Assembly: GCA_022578965.1 (NCBI GenBank)
Contig: MU400809.1
Location: forward strand, 1-37,615
DNA: 37,615 nt
Direction of reading: 5' to 3'
Source of the DNA: Xylaria sp. FL1777
Taxonomy: Eukaryota > Ascomycota > Sordariomycetes > Xylariales > Xylariaceae
Below, piece after piece: positions 1 to 11,671 of this stretch. Below the pieces are notes generated by a model. The model saw only the letters and a list, made by a program, of their open reading frames with translations. It made no database searches and was not told the DNA's origin. The stretch's first letter is position 1; the number at the start of each line of letters is the position of its first letter. The position numbers and the translations under genes were made by a program.

Positions 1-740
1 TTAAAGCTTTATAATAAATTTATAAATATAAAAGCTTTTTTAATTTATATTAAACTTTATTTAAAATAGCATTTTATTATTATTATAAAAAAAAACTAAA
101 AAATAATAATTATTTTATGATTTTTATTAAAAAAAGTATTAAAATAGTTTTAATTTATTTTAAAAGATTTTTTAAAAGCTACTAAGTTAATTAACTTTAA
201 GCTAAAAATAAAAAAGATTTTTAAAAACTATATTAAGTTTAAAAATTAAATAAAAACATTATTTAAAAATACTTAAAAAGTAAAATATGCTAAAAAAGCA
301 TTTTATTGCTTAAAATAAATAAAAGCAGCAATAAATTATATTATAAAATTTAAATAATTAATAATAATTTTAAAATTGCTTAAGCTTATATTATTTTATT
401 TATTTTATAATAAACTTAAAACTTAAATTTAAAACTATATAAAATAAATAAACTAGCAAAAATTAATATATATATTAATATAGCTATTATAATTAATTAA
501 CAATTATTTAACTAATACTTTAAAACTAAAAAAACTAAAAAAAATAAAAAAAAATACTTAAAAAAGTATTAAATAAAGGTTTAAATAAATTAATAAAGTT
601 TAAAAAAAATAATTTTAAAACATGTTTAAAATTAAATATTATAGCTATAAAAAAAAAACACTTTTAAAAATAATGCTAATTTAAAAAGAAAAACAGAAAA
701 AAAAACTATAAAAAAAAAGTTTTTTTAACTTAAAAAAAAA
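1..740 (+). pseudogene. gypsy gag remnant (capsid-like region and damaged zinc knuckle), copy B
   Basis: Frame 1 from base 1 reads as a degraded retrotransposon Gag. It contains KIFKNYIKFKN (about residues 70-80), a KALF/KTLF-type stretch, and then KKAFYCLK*IKAAINY with a stop where Gln is expected. This is the order seen in fungal gypsy capsids (FxxYxxF, then a Leu/Lys-rich helix and an LKQ motif). The stops are TAA or TAG. A zinc knuckle is expected near 640-675, as in copy A. Here the poly-A run inside it is 2 bases shorter than in copy A, which shifts the frame. The start codon is left of the window. The product would have packaged the element RNA; this copy cannot be functional. Confidence 0.7.
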
Positions 741-1832
741 ATACAAGTTATAAAAGTTTAAAACAATAAAAAACAATAAAATAATTTAAAAAATATATTT
801 TTAAAGCAAAAATATAAAGTTGCTATTTTAAGTTAAAATAAAAGTACTATATTAAATAAATTTAAATATTTTATTTATATAAGTTAAAATAAATAAATAT
901 ATAAATATTATTTAAAAGCTTTATAATTATTAAAATAAATTATAAAAAAATATATTTAATATATAAACAATTAAAGTTATTTAATATATAATATAAAAAA
1001 ATAGTTTAACTAAAAATAGAAAACAATAAAAAATAATAAGTTAATATAACTAGCAAACTTATAAAACTATAAAAACTTTAAACTATTAAAGCTTAAAATA
1101 TAGCTTAAAAAAATTATATTTAAAAAAACAAAACTATAATTATAAATAATATAGTTATTAAACTAATTATAAACTATTAAAATATTTAATTGCTAAATAA
1201 ACTTAAAAAAACAGAACTTATAAAATTTTAAAGCAAAAACAAATAAAATTAAAAGCTATAAAAAACATTATAAAAAAAAAACTAATAAAAATAAACGAAA
1301 TATTTTTATAGCTTAAATTGCTTTAAATATAATAAAATAAAAAAGTATTAATAATTAATATAAAAACTAATATATTTTAAAAACTAGAACTAGTAATTTA
1401 ATTAATTATTAAAAGTTATTATTATAATAAAACTATAATAAAAAATAATAATAATATTTTATGCTTAAAAAATCTAAAATATAACAAAGTATTATAAAAT
1501 TATTATATAGTATATTATTATTACTAATATTTATTTAATAAACTAAAAAATAATTAGTTTTTTAAACAAATTATAAAAATAAAAATATAAAACTTTTATA
1601 AAATAAAGTAATTAATTATAACTATAGTTTATTATAAAAATTTATAAAAATTTATAATATTTAAAGAAAATTTTAATTATATTTATAATATTATTTTAAA
1701 AAAATATAAAAATAACTATTATAAATATTATTAGTTAATTAAAGCATAGTTATATTAAAAAATAGTTATTAAAAGCAAAAAAGCTTAAAAACTATAATTT
1801 AAGGCTTAATTAAAAGCAAAAATAAAACAAAA

Positions 1833-1844
1833 TATAATAATATT
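1833..1844 (+). repeat. 12-bp target-site duplication, left side of LINE copy 1
   Basis: TATAATAATATT here is repeated exactly at 6987-6998. The uninterrupted site in gypsy copy A (near 24218) has this sequence once, with one T/C difference. A 12-bp duplication fits LINE target-primed integration. Confidence 0.85.
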
Positions 1845-4800
1845 ATTATTATTAATAACCCGCTGTGCTGCTTTGTAGCGCGGTCTTTTTACTTGTGTAC
1901 CTATAAGTAAAACCGTACAAAAAGCCAAATAAAAACCCTATATAATAATGTTTACGCTGCTACTTCGAAGTTTTTTTACTTTATAACCACTAGTTTTTAC
2001 TAACTAGCTTACTAAACGGAAAGTAATAATTAAAAGGCAAAAGAACTTTTTTTAAAGCTTTTAAACATTTTGCTTTTTTAAAAAGCATACAAAAGCTTCC
2101 TTTTTATTTTTTAAAACTTCTAAAAAAGTACCTTTACTTTTTCTGCTAGTTTTTTTTTTATTTTCTGCCTTTTTTCTTTTTTTTTTATTTTTTTTTATTT
2201 TAACTGCTTTATTATATATTGCTATTTTATTAGTAATAAATAACTACTTTGCAATATTACTTGTAGCTTTAAGCTTTTTTATAGCTAGTTATAAGTTTTT
2301 ATTAATTTATAGCAGCTTAGCTACAAAGCTTTTTTATAGCTGCTTTTTTTTGTTTTTTAGCAAGTTATAACGTAAAACTATATGCTAAAAAGTTTTTTTT
2401 TTTTTTACGTATTTGCAAAAAAGCATAAAAAAGCTTAAAACTTTTTTTTTATGCAAAAACGCTTTTAGCTTTATTTTTTTAATGTACATTTGTATTATTA
2501 TAACTGCTTTATGCTTTAATAATCTGCTATATTTTTTAAAAGCTTTATTTTTGCTAAGTTTTTGCTTAGCTATTATTAAATAACTATTGCTTGTTTTAAT
2601 TTAGCTTTATTTGTTTATTTATTTTTTTTTTAGTGCAATTTTAAGTTTTTTTTTTTTTAATTACTTTTTTTGCTAGAAGTTTAAAGCTAGCATTAAATTT
2701 TTTTTAGCTATGCTTTTACTATTGCTTATAAGTTTGCTTTTTGTTTAGTTTTTAGCTTTTTAAGCTTTTGCGTTTTAAATAAAGGTTTTAATTTTTTTTG
2801 TTGCTTTTTAAATTAATTTTTTAGCTACTAAGCTTTTTATATAATGCTTGCAAGCTATTGCTTTATTGCTAAAATATAAGTTAATAAAAAAAATTTTTAT
2901 TTTAGTTTTTAAATGCTTTATTTTAGTTGTTTTAAAGGCTTTAGCTATATATTTAAAGCATTTATTTTAAGTTATTATTAACAAATTAGCAATACTTTTT
3001 GCTTTATTTTTTTTAAAGTTCTTATGTTAAGTTGCTATACTATAAGTTAAAATGCTTTGCATTATTATAATATATATTTGCTTTGCTTTTGTTATATTGC
3101 TGCTTTATATAAAGTTTTATAGCTTAATTACTACGTATAACTAAATGCTTAGTTTTTTTTTAAGTTTTGCTAAATGTTTTTTTTATTTTATATTTTTATT
3201 AAACTATATTTTTAAAAACTTTGCGTTATTTTTTAGATATATTATTACGTTAAAAAAGTATATTATTTATATAAGCGCTATTTTACTGCTAAAAAAATGC
3301 ATTAATTTGCTTTTTTGTAGTATAAACTTTATTTTATGTTGTTTTGCTTAGCTTTTATATGTTTTTTATACTGTTTTTAAAGCTTTATAGTTTTGTTTTA
3401 TATTTAAGTTTATTATAATAAAGTTAGTATTATTAGTAAAACTAACTATTATTAGCTTTTAATATATAGCAAAGTTATTATAAAGTATTAAAATATATAA
3501 AAAGAAAAAAAAAAGTAAAAGTAAAAACCTTTAAAAAACTTTAGCTTTTAGTGCTATTAGCTAAAACACTGCTTTATTAAAGCAAAAACGCATTATATAG
3601 TTTAATATAAAAAAGTCTATTTATATAATTATTTAAAAAAAAAAGCTCTTTTATTACAAAATATATATTATTTTTTTTTTGTTAATAGTATTAAAAGCTT
3701 TTATAATGTTTAGCTATAGCAAAAATACTATGCTTTTTTTGCTAATTGCTTTTTTTATTGTTTTTAATACTAGTTTAATAGCTATATTTATTAATTTGTT
3801 TTATTTGTTATTTATTTAGTTATTTAGCAAAAAACTTTTTTGCTTAGCTATTTTTGCTATATAGCAATATAGCTTTTTTTTTAGTACTTTTTTTACTATA
3901 TAAATAAGCATAATAAAGCGCTACTTTTTAGCTGTTCTTTTAGTTTTTTTTAACTTTTTAGGTTTAAATATAATTATTACTTTTGTTTGCTTAAATTATA
4001 TTAAGTAATACTTTAATAAAAAGCTAGCAATATATAATATTGCTATTTTTTTTGCTAAAGCAAATTTATAAGCTTTAAAAAAGCCGTTAAGTAGCAAATT
4101 ATTTTTTAGCGTTTTTTATAGCGCTAATTTTTATATTAGCAATATTATGTTTTTTTTTTTTGTATTAACGTTAATTATAAACTTTTAATAGTTATTATAA
4201 ATTAAGTTTTTTTTAAGTATGTTAAACAAGTTTACTAGTAATACAAAAAAAAAGCGTTTTATTAATAAAGCCGTTTTTTTTTTAAAAGTATTAGCAAAAA
4301 ATAGCTTACTTTTTGTTTATTTTAGCAATAAAATTGCAGTAACCTTTAAAGCTAGCTTATAAATAAACTTTGCTTATTTAGCTAAGCTTTATAATAACTT
4401 AAAATTTTTAAATGTTTTTATAAATGTTTATTTTTAGTTATATTTTTATGCTTTTTTTATTTTATTATTAAAAGCTTTCTTTTTTTTTTTAAAGGCTTGC
4501 TATATTGCTTTAGTTTTTTTGCTTTAAAACTTATAATATGCTTGTTTTGTCTTTTTTTCTGTTTTAACTACTTTTAAAAACTACTAAAGTAATGCTTAAT
4601 GTTTTCTTTTTATAGTTTTTTTAAGCGTTATTTTATTTGCTATTTTTACTAATTGCTAAATTAAAAAATTAAAAGCATTATTTAGCTTGCTAAATATATA
4701 TAGCATATATGTTTTTATAATAATAGCTTTTGTTTTTATAGCTGTTTTATTTTTGTTTAATTTAAGCTAGTTTTATTTTTTTGCTTTTTTTAAGTATTTT

Positions 4801-6986
4801 TGCAAAGCTGCTTTTAAGTTAATTATAACTTTTAATGCTTTATAATTAAAACTTAGCTATTTTAAGTTCTTTTAATAAATAATAGCTAAATTGCTAAACA
4901 TTTATACTAAGTTTATTATTAAGCTTTTTTATTTATGCTTTGTTTTAGTTACTTTTTTTTAAAAAGTAGCTAGTATAAAATCTTATTATATAATAAACTT
5001 AAGTAATTTATTTACTTTTTAGCTTTTTTTGCTTTTTAAGTTTTATAATAAGTAATAAAAGTTAAAGTTGCTTATAAATATATAGTGTTTTTTTAGCTTG
5101 CTTACTTTATATATTTTTTAAATTAAACTATGCTAAACTGTTTTTTTTTAATTTAGTAAGTATATTAACTATAAAAATACTACTAAATTATTATTACTTA
5201 TTATAACTTTTGCTTAGTTTTTACTAGTATTTTTTGCTAGCATTTTTATTATAATTTTTTTGTTTATATATAGCATAGCTTTACTTTTTAATTAAATAAC
5301 TTAATAGTTATTACTACTAAAGCAATATATGTTGTTATGTTTATTAATTATTAGCTTTTAAACTATTATATAATTAAAGCTATTGTTTTGTAGCATATAT
5401 GCTATATTATTTTTAAATTTTGCAATGTTTTAAAAAGCAATATTATATATTATTAAATTAATAAAAATAAATTTTTGTTTGTATTGCTAGTTTGCTGTTT
5501 TTTTACTAGTGATTTTTTTTTATTTAGCTTTATAAATACTAACGCTATTAATATTTTTAAACTACTTTTATTTATTTTTTTGTTTATTACTGCTGTTTTT
5601 TTAGTACTTTAAAAGCTTTTAAGTTATAATATATATACTGCTTTTGTTTTGTTTTTTTATTTAACCTTTTTTTAGCAAGCTTTATTTTATATTATATGTG
5701 CTTTTTTATAGTTTATATATTTTTGCTTTGCTTTTTGCGTTTTTATTAAGCAGCTTTTTTTACTTTTTTAATGTTTTAAAGCTAAGCAATAGCTATATTT
5801 TAAGTTTTTGTAATAATATTTAGCTATATAACTATATTTATAGCAATTAAAGCATTGCATAATTTTAAGCTTTATAGCAAAAAGTTTGCAATTAAATAGT
5901 TAAGCTTTTTATAAAAAGCTATTTTTGCATATTATTTTAGTTGCTATAACATTGCTTATATATAATAATATTAATGCAAATTTAGCTTTTATATTTTTAA
6001 ACAGCATTTTTTTATATTTTATAACTTTAAAATGTTTATTACATAATAATTATAATAAGTTTTTATTTAAATATATTACTTTAATTTATTTTGTTAAAAC
6101 GCCTTTTATTATTAGTACTATTTCTTTTTGTTATATTTTTAACTTTTTTTTAAAAGCTTTTATAATTTACTTTTTTTTTTTAGCTTTTTAAAGCATTACT
6201 TCCTTAAAAATAATTATTATGTTTTTGCTATATAGCTTTTTAATAATAATTATATTATTGCTTATAAGCGCTATATTTATTGCTTTAATAATATTAGCTA
6301 ATATTTTGTTTTTAAAGTTATTAGTTTATTTTTTAACTTTAATTAGCACTTTTTTGTTTTGTTTAAATAATACTGCTTTATTATTACAAGCTAACTATAA
6401 AGCTGTAATTTATACCTAGAATTTTAGCGTATTTATATTTAATAAAGTTTATTAAAAAAGCTTTTAAACAATATTTTTAACGCTTTTTTGGTTAGCTTTT
6501 ATAGCAGCATTTAAGTTATAGCAAGTTATAAATGTATTAAAGTTATTTTTGTTATTAAGCTTTATGCTTTACTAGCTTTTTTAAGCCTTTTTTAATATAT
6601 GCACTATTTATGCTTTTTTTGCATTTTTTTAAAAAAAAATTCCTTTTGCTATTTTTTTTTTTATTAGTAGCTATAATACTAGTTTTATAATTTTATTAAC
6701 TATTTTTTATACACTAAGAAATCTGTTAGCTTTATGTTTTCTATTAAAACATTATTACTTTATAGTTATATTGCTAGTAAATCCTAATAATATATTAGTT
6801 GCATTTTTAACAAATAAGTTATTTAACACTATTTTTTTATTTTTTGTTATATTTGCACTCTGCAAATAAAATATAACCTACTTAGTAAATAAAAGTTGCT
6901 ACGCTAATTCTAGCGATCTTAATTATTTAATAATTAAGCTCGAACTTACAAAGTTATAGTTAAGTGTAAAGAATTCAAAAAAGGTC
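1845..6986 (-). mobile_element. LINE (non-LTR retrotransposon) copy 1, full-length-like, inserted in gypsy copy B
   Basis: A 5.14-kb unit lies between perfect 12-bp duplications. It has the same ends and nearly the same length as the copy at 15610-20750. Read on the minus strand it starts GACCTTTTTT and ends GGTTATTAATAATAAT, a TAA-repeat tail of the kind found on some LINEs. Reverse transcriptase motifs lie at 3423-3970. The 5' two fifths (about 4000-6986) should encode an endonuclease and perhaps a Gag-like part, but I did not find decisive motifs there. The 3' 1.5 kb (1845-3400) lies beyond the RT and may contain an RNase H or C-terminal domain that I could not confirm. All frames are broken by TAA/TAG stops. 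The motifs suggest the jockey/Tad-like side of LINEs; the exact clade is inference. Confidence 0.88.
3423..3990 (-). pseudogene. LINE reverse transcriptase remnant, copy 1
   Basis: The minus strand carries the LINE RT motifs in the right order. Near 3962-3912 it reads FKPKKL followed later by *RFIMLIY, where W/YRPI is expected. At 3719-3681 it reads L*LNIIKAFNTIN, corresponding to motif A (LDxxxAFDT). At 3542-3513 it reads KVF*RFLLLL, corresponding to motif B (GxPQGSPLSP). At 3440-3426 it reads FTNNT, corresponding to the catalytic FADDT/FVDDT. Asn for Asp and stop for Gln or Trp are the expected RIP changes. Motif A and motifs B/C share one phase; the RPI block is in another, so an indel lies between them. 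The intact enzyme would copy element RNA at a nicked target. This copy has lost the catalytic Asp pair. Confidence 0.8.
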
Positions 6987-7699
6987 TATAATAATATTTA
7001 AAGTACTAAAAAAAACAAATATTTAAACATTTTATAAAAAAAAATTAAAAAACAAAATAAGCATTTACTAAAAAAGCAGCAAATAGCTAAAAAAACTAAA
7101 ACTTTATATAAAGTTTAATATAATAACTAAAAAAATTAATTTAAAGTTAAACTTATATATTAAAAAAAAAAGTATAACATTTTAATTAATTTAAAAATAT
7201 AAGCTAATATAATTTTACTTAAAATAATAAAACAAAATAAAACTTTTTAAAAATATAAATAAAAATCTTAAAAAATTAAAAGATTTAATAAAAATACTTT
7301 TAGCTATAATAATAGTTATATACTTAAAAAAATTAAACTTTTTAATATATTTATATAAAAATATAAAAAGCAAATTATATTAAATATTGCTAATATATTT
7401 AATTATAATATTATTTTAGAAATATTATAGCTAAAAATTAGCAACCTTTTAATTTAATAAAAAGCAAAAACTATTAATTAAAAAAGCAAGAAATAAAGCA
7501 AAAAAATTAGAAAAATCGCAAAAAAAATCTTGAATAAAATACTAAAAATATATTATAAATTTTATAAACTATTTAAAAAAAAAAAAAAAAAAACTTCTTA
7601 AATATAGCTTATAAAACTATTATATTTTTATTAAAAAAAATGTTAACTAAAGCTTTATTAAGTATATTATATAAGTTTAAATAAAATAAACGCTTTATA

Positions 7700-8830
7700 A
7701 AAATATATTTAAAAAAACTTAATAAAAGAATTTTTAAAAAAGTTTTAATTATTTATTAAATATTTTATAATATTAATACTTAAAATAAAAAACAAAAAAC
7801 AACTAATTAATAAAAAAGAAAAACTAATATAGCAAATAATAGTTAACTATTAATTATTAAACATAATTATTATTATAAATAAATATTTTTTTATTTTGCT
7901 AATAATTATGAAAAAAATCATTAGCTAAGCAAAGTAGTTTATAATAATTAATATTTTAAATAAATATTATATTATTAAAATAACTAAAAAAAAAAAATAA
8001 AAAACTGTTATATAAACAATATATAAACTATATAAATATATAATTATGCTATAAAAACTATAAAATATATTAGCTAGCTTTTAATACATAATAATAATAA
8101 TTTTATAAAAGTTTTTAAATAAGTTTATGTTTATTTATTTAAATAATATTTTAATTTATTTTAAAATATTAAAAAAACATAAAAAATATATAACTTAAGT
8201 ATTAAAAACATTTAAACAAGCAAAATTATAACTTAATACAAAAAAATATATATAGCATATATAAAAAATTAACTTTTTAAGATTTATAATTATTTTAAAA
8301 CAAATATAAATTTAATAATTAAAAATTAATATAATATAAAACTAAAAAATATTTAACTTAGTTATTATTATAAATATATAACAAGCATTAAAATTTTTAA
8401 ACTATGTTTAAATATTAATTTAAAACTTTAAAAAAATAGCGTTTTATTTTATAAAGTATATAAAAAAAAAATATAAAAAAAAGTTTTTTTTAATTTTAAA
8501 AAAAGCTTAAAAAGCTTTTAAAAAATTAAAACTAAAAGTTATTTTTAACTTTATAATTAAGCTACTTAATTTATAAAAAAAAAAAAAGCTAAAAATAAAT
8601 GCTTTAAATAGTATAATTGCAAAAGTTTTAAAATAACTAAAAAACAACAAAAAATAACACTTAGTAGTTTATTACTTTAAAGCACTATAAAACATAGCAT
8701 TATAATACTTTATATATAACAAAGAACTATTTATAATTATTATAATACTTAAGAAATAAAAGTTGTTTTTTATAAAAATTATAAAACTAATTTAAATTTA
8801 TTTAAATTATTAAAATTTAATAAAATTTAT
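7700..8830 (+). pseudogene. gypsy reverse transcriptase-RNase H remnant, copy B
   Basis: The first conserved RT block reads VNY*LLN from 7842 (family pattern VDYRxLN), followed by INKYFFILLI (family NxYPLPLI). The catalytic block at 8130-8162 reads FIYLNNILIYF, against the Ty3/gypsy pattern FIYLDDILIYS; both catalytic Asp codons have become AAT. The thumb follows as V LKTFKQAKL*LN, matching the usual LxxLxxxxLxLN. RNase H-like similarity continues to NKEL near 8720, as in copy A. Stops are TAA or TAG. The polarity of this domain fixes the element on the plus strand. Confidence 0.85.
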
Positions 8831-9149
8831 AACTATATAAAAAAATATTAAATAACATAAAAATTAAATAGTTTTTTTTTTTAAGTTTAACTTTAAAATA
8901 TGTTATATTAAAAAAAAAGAAAATATTTAAGTAAACATACTTAATTAATAAAGTTAAAAAGGATTTAAAGTTTTAAAAAAAAACATTTAAATATTATATT
9001 CTTAAAAAAATAAAAGCTTAAAAATTAAAGTTATACTTAAAAATTTTACAAATATATAGCTATAATAAGCTTATAATTTAAAAAAGTTAACATAGCTATA
9101 AAAATATAAAACATTAAAAAATAATAAGCTAATATATAAATATAAAGTT

Positions 9150-9545
9150 TATTTACTAGAATTTTTATAAAACAAGTTTATTAAGAAATTTTACGAATAT
9201 TTATTATATAAACACTAAAAAACAATAAAAACAGTTTAATAATTATAAGAAAAATATAACTTTTTAAAACTATAAAGCATAATTAAGTTTATTATAAAAA
9301 AATGTAATATTTGCAATAAAGTTAAAATACCTTAATATAAGCTTTATAAACTGCTATAATTAATATAAATATTTAAATAAGTATAGCATATTATTATTTA
9401 AGATTTTATTATAATACTACTTTTATTAACTAATTTAATTATAAAAATATAATATAATAAAATATAAGTTATTATTAATAAACTTATTAAGTATGCTTAC
9501 TTTTTATTATTTAAAGAAAATATAATAATTAAATAACTTATATAT
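9150..9545 (+). pseudogene. gypsy integrase N-terminal part, copy B (split by a LINE)
   Basis: The frame reads KYNFLKL, then KKCNICNKVKIP with the CxxC pair at 9303-9314, then YKLYKLL. This matches the end of the integrase HHCC zinc finger in gypsy elements (YxWPxM...C..CQ..K...). The catalytic core begins just upstream of 9545 (pattern DxxTKYAxFxPF) and is cut at 9545 by the truncated LINE; the rest resumes at 11004. Confidence 0.72.
9532..9545 (+). repeat. 14-bp target-site duplication, left side of truncated LINE
   Basis: AATAACTTATATAT is repeated exactly at 11004-11017. Gypsy copy A has it once (near 26765-26778), so it is a true insertion duplication. Confidence 0.88.
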
Positions 9546-11003
9546 TAATGCATTTCTTTAGCAGTAAAACGGCGCTTATGTAAATAGTACACTTTTTTAA
9601 CGCAATAGTATACCTAAAAAATAACGCAAGGTTTTTAAAGGTATAGTTTAACAAAAACATAAAATAGAAAAAATACTTAGTAAAGCTTAAAAAAAAACTA
9701 AGCATTTAGTTGTATGTAGTAATTAAGCTATAAAACTTTATATAAAGCAGCAGTATAACAAAAATAAAGCAAATATATATTATAATAATATAAAGCATTT
9801 TAGCTTATAGTATAATAACTTAGCATAAAAATTTTAAAGAAAATAAAGCAAAAAGTATTGTTAACTTGTTAATAATAACTTAAAACAAGTGCTTTAAACG
9901 CATAATTAAAGCTTTTAAAGCAATTAAAATAAAACACTTAAAAACTAAAATAAAAATTCTTTTTATTAACTTATATTTTAATAATAAAATAATAGCTTAT
10001 AAATATTACATAAAAAGCTTAATAGTTAAAAAATTAATTTAAAAAGCAACAAAAAAGATTAAAACCTTTATTTAAAACGTAAAAGCTTAAAAAGCTAAAA
10101 ATTAAACAAAAAGCAAGCTTATAAGCAACAAAAAAAGTATAGCTAAAAAAAATTTAATGCTAGTTTTAAACTTTTAGCAAAAAAAGTAATTAAAAAAAAA
10201 AACTTAAAATTATACTAAAAAAAAAATAAATAAGCAAATAAAGCTAAACTAAAACAAGCAGTAATTATTTAATAATAATTAAGCAAAAGCTTAGCAAAAA
10301 TAAAACTTTTAAAAAGTATAACAAATTATTAAAGCATAAAGCAGCTATAATAATATAAATATGCATTAAAAAAATAAAACTAAAAGCATTTTTATATAAA
10401 AAAAAAGTTTTAAGCTTTTTTATATTTTTTTATAAATGTATAAAAAAAAAAAAAACTTTTTAGTATATAATTTTATATTATAACTTATTAAAAAACAAAA
10501 AAAAACAGCTATAAAAAAGCTTTATAGCTAAGCTATTATAAACTAATAAAAACTTGCAACTAGCTATAAAAAAGCTTAAAGCTATAAGTAATATTGCAAA
10601 ATAGCTACTTATTATTAATAAAATAGCAATATATAATAAAGCAGTTAAAAGAAAAAAAATAAAGAAAAAAAAAAAAGCAGAAAATAAAAAAAAAACCAGT
10701 AAAAAAAGGAAAAGTGCTTTTTTAAAAGTTTTAAAAAACAAAAAAAAAGCTTTTATATGCTTTTTAAAAAAGCAAAAAGTTTAAAAGCTTTAAAAAAAGT
10801 TCTTTTGCTTTTTAATCATTATTTTTTGTTTAGCAAGCTAATTAATAAAAACTAGTTATTATAAAGTAAAAGAACTTTAAAATAGCAACATAAATATTAT
10901 TGCATAAAGTTTTTATTTAGCTTTTTATATAGTTTTACTTATAAATACATAAGTAAAAAAACTGCACTATAAAGTAGCACAATAAGTTATTAATAATAAT
11001 AAT
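9546..11003 (+). mobile_element. 5'-truncated LINE copy (3' 1.46 kb only), plus strand
   Basis: This is the reverse complement of 1845-3304 of LINE copy 1. It begins abruptly at the equivalent of 3304 and ends in a TAA-repeat tail (10988-11003), with exact 14-bp duplications on both sides. Loss of the 5' part with a preserved 3' tail is typical of incomplete LINE reverse transcription. It starts downstream of the RT catalytic motifs, so it carries only the LINE C-terminal and 3' region. It disrupts the integrase core of gypsy copy B. Confidence 0.9.
10988..11003 (+). repeat. TAA-repeat 3' tail of the LINE
   Basis: A run of TAA units follows a TTAT motif directly before the target duplication. 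Equivalent short tails in the opposite orientation occur at about 1845-1857, 11672-11685 and 15610-15623, and mark the 3' ends of the other LINE copies. Confidence 0.8.
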
Positions 11004-11671
11004 AATAACTTATATATGCTTTTATATATTAATACTTAAATAAATATAAACTATTAAAAAAATTATTTTTAATAAAAATAAACTGTTTACTTTTAAGTTT
11101 AAAACTAGTTTTTTTAAATTTATTAATATTAAACTAAAGTTTTTAACTGTTTATTATTTATAAACTAACAAACAAATAAAAAAACTAAACTAAATATTAA
11201 AGCAATACTTATAAAGTTATATTAATTATTAATAAAACAATTAAGTAAAACTATTATTAATAGCATAAATTTTATATAATATATTAATAAACAAAAATAT
11301 ATACATATTTTTACATAAAGCTATTTATAAATAGCAAACAACTATTAAAAAATAAAAAAAAACATTAATAAAAGCACTTGCTATTTTAACTATAATACTT
11401 TAAGCAAAAACTATTATAATAGAAATTAAAACATTATAAGCTAAACTATAACTACGTTTTTAGTTTTTATAATAATAAATATTAGTATATTATAATAAAA
11501 AACGAACTAAAGAACTAACTTTTAAAAAAAAAAAACAAGGTTTATTTGCTATAATAAAAACAAAATATAAACATTAATGTTTTTTAAATTAAAACAAAAC
11601 AACTAAGCAATAAATTAAAATTTAAAAAACTTAGCTTTTTTAAAATTAAAAAAGTTATTTTATTTACTAAT
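11004..11671 (+). mobile_element. Gypsy chromovirus copy B, segment 3 (rest of integrase)
   Basis: The gypsy sequence resumes with the 14-bp duplication and aligns with 26765-27430 of copy A. It covers the rest of the integrase core and the conserved tail before the chromodomain. At about 11671 another LINE inserted. The expected continuation (chromodomain, antisense frame and 3' LTR, as in copy A) is not found on the far side of that LINE at 21077, so the 3' end of copy B appears to be missing from the window. Confidence 0.85.

Larger units (their letters stand above)
1..1844 (+). mobile_element. Gypsy chromovirus copy B, segment 1 (gag to early pol), left end cut by the window
   Basis: This stretch aligns along its whole length with 22371-24225 of gypsy copy A, and the differences are almost all C/T or G/A. 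Base 1 already lies inside gag, so the 5' LTR and leader are outside the window. The segment ends at a 12-bp target duplication (1833-1844, repeated at 6987-6998) where a LINE inserted; the element resumes at 6987. The part downstream of gag (about 750-1844) should cover the protease and the start of pol, but I could not place the protease catalytic motif with confidence. It is certainly a repeat copy; the family comes from domains read in this copy and in copy A. Confidence 0.9.
6987..9545 (+). mobile_element. Gypsy chromovirus copy B, segment 2 (RT, RNase H, first half of integrase)
   Basis: After the LINE the gypsy sequence resumes with the duplicated 12 bp and aligns with 24218-26775 of copy A. 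It carries the RT and RNase H region (about 7700-8830) and the N-terminal zinc-binding part of the integrase (about 9150-9545). The end at 9545 is the left copy of a 14-bp duplication made by a truncated LINE, which cut the element inside the integrase catalytic core. Confidence 0.9.

Noticed and set aside
3145..3351. Open frame of 68 codons on the plus strand, repeated at 12969-13175 and 16911-17117
   Set aside because: It lies antisense to the LINE just 3' of its RT. The protein is Phe/Leu/Ile-rich as expected from T-rich sequence, and it recurs only because the LINE is repeated.
5925..6419. Two open frames on the plus strand in LINE copy 1 (5925-6191, 6219-6419), with equivalents near 19689-20183
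   Set aside because: They are antisense to the LINE, hydrophobic by composition, and show no motif; they are shadows of the element.
10478..10741. Open frame of 87 codons on the minus strand, equivalent to 15930-16136
   Set aside because: It lies in the LINE 3' region on the strand opposite to the LINE sense. It resembles a membrane protein only because of poly-T runs.
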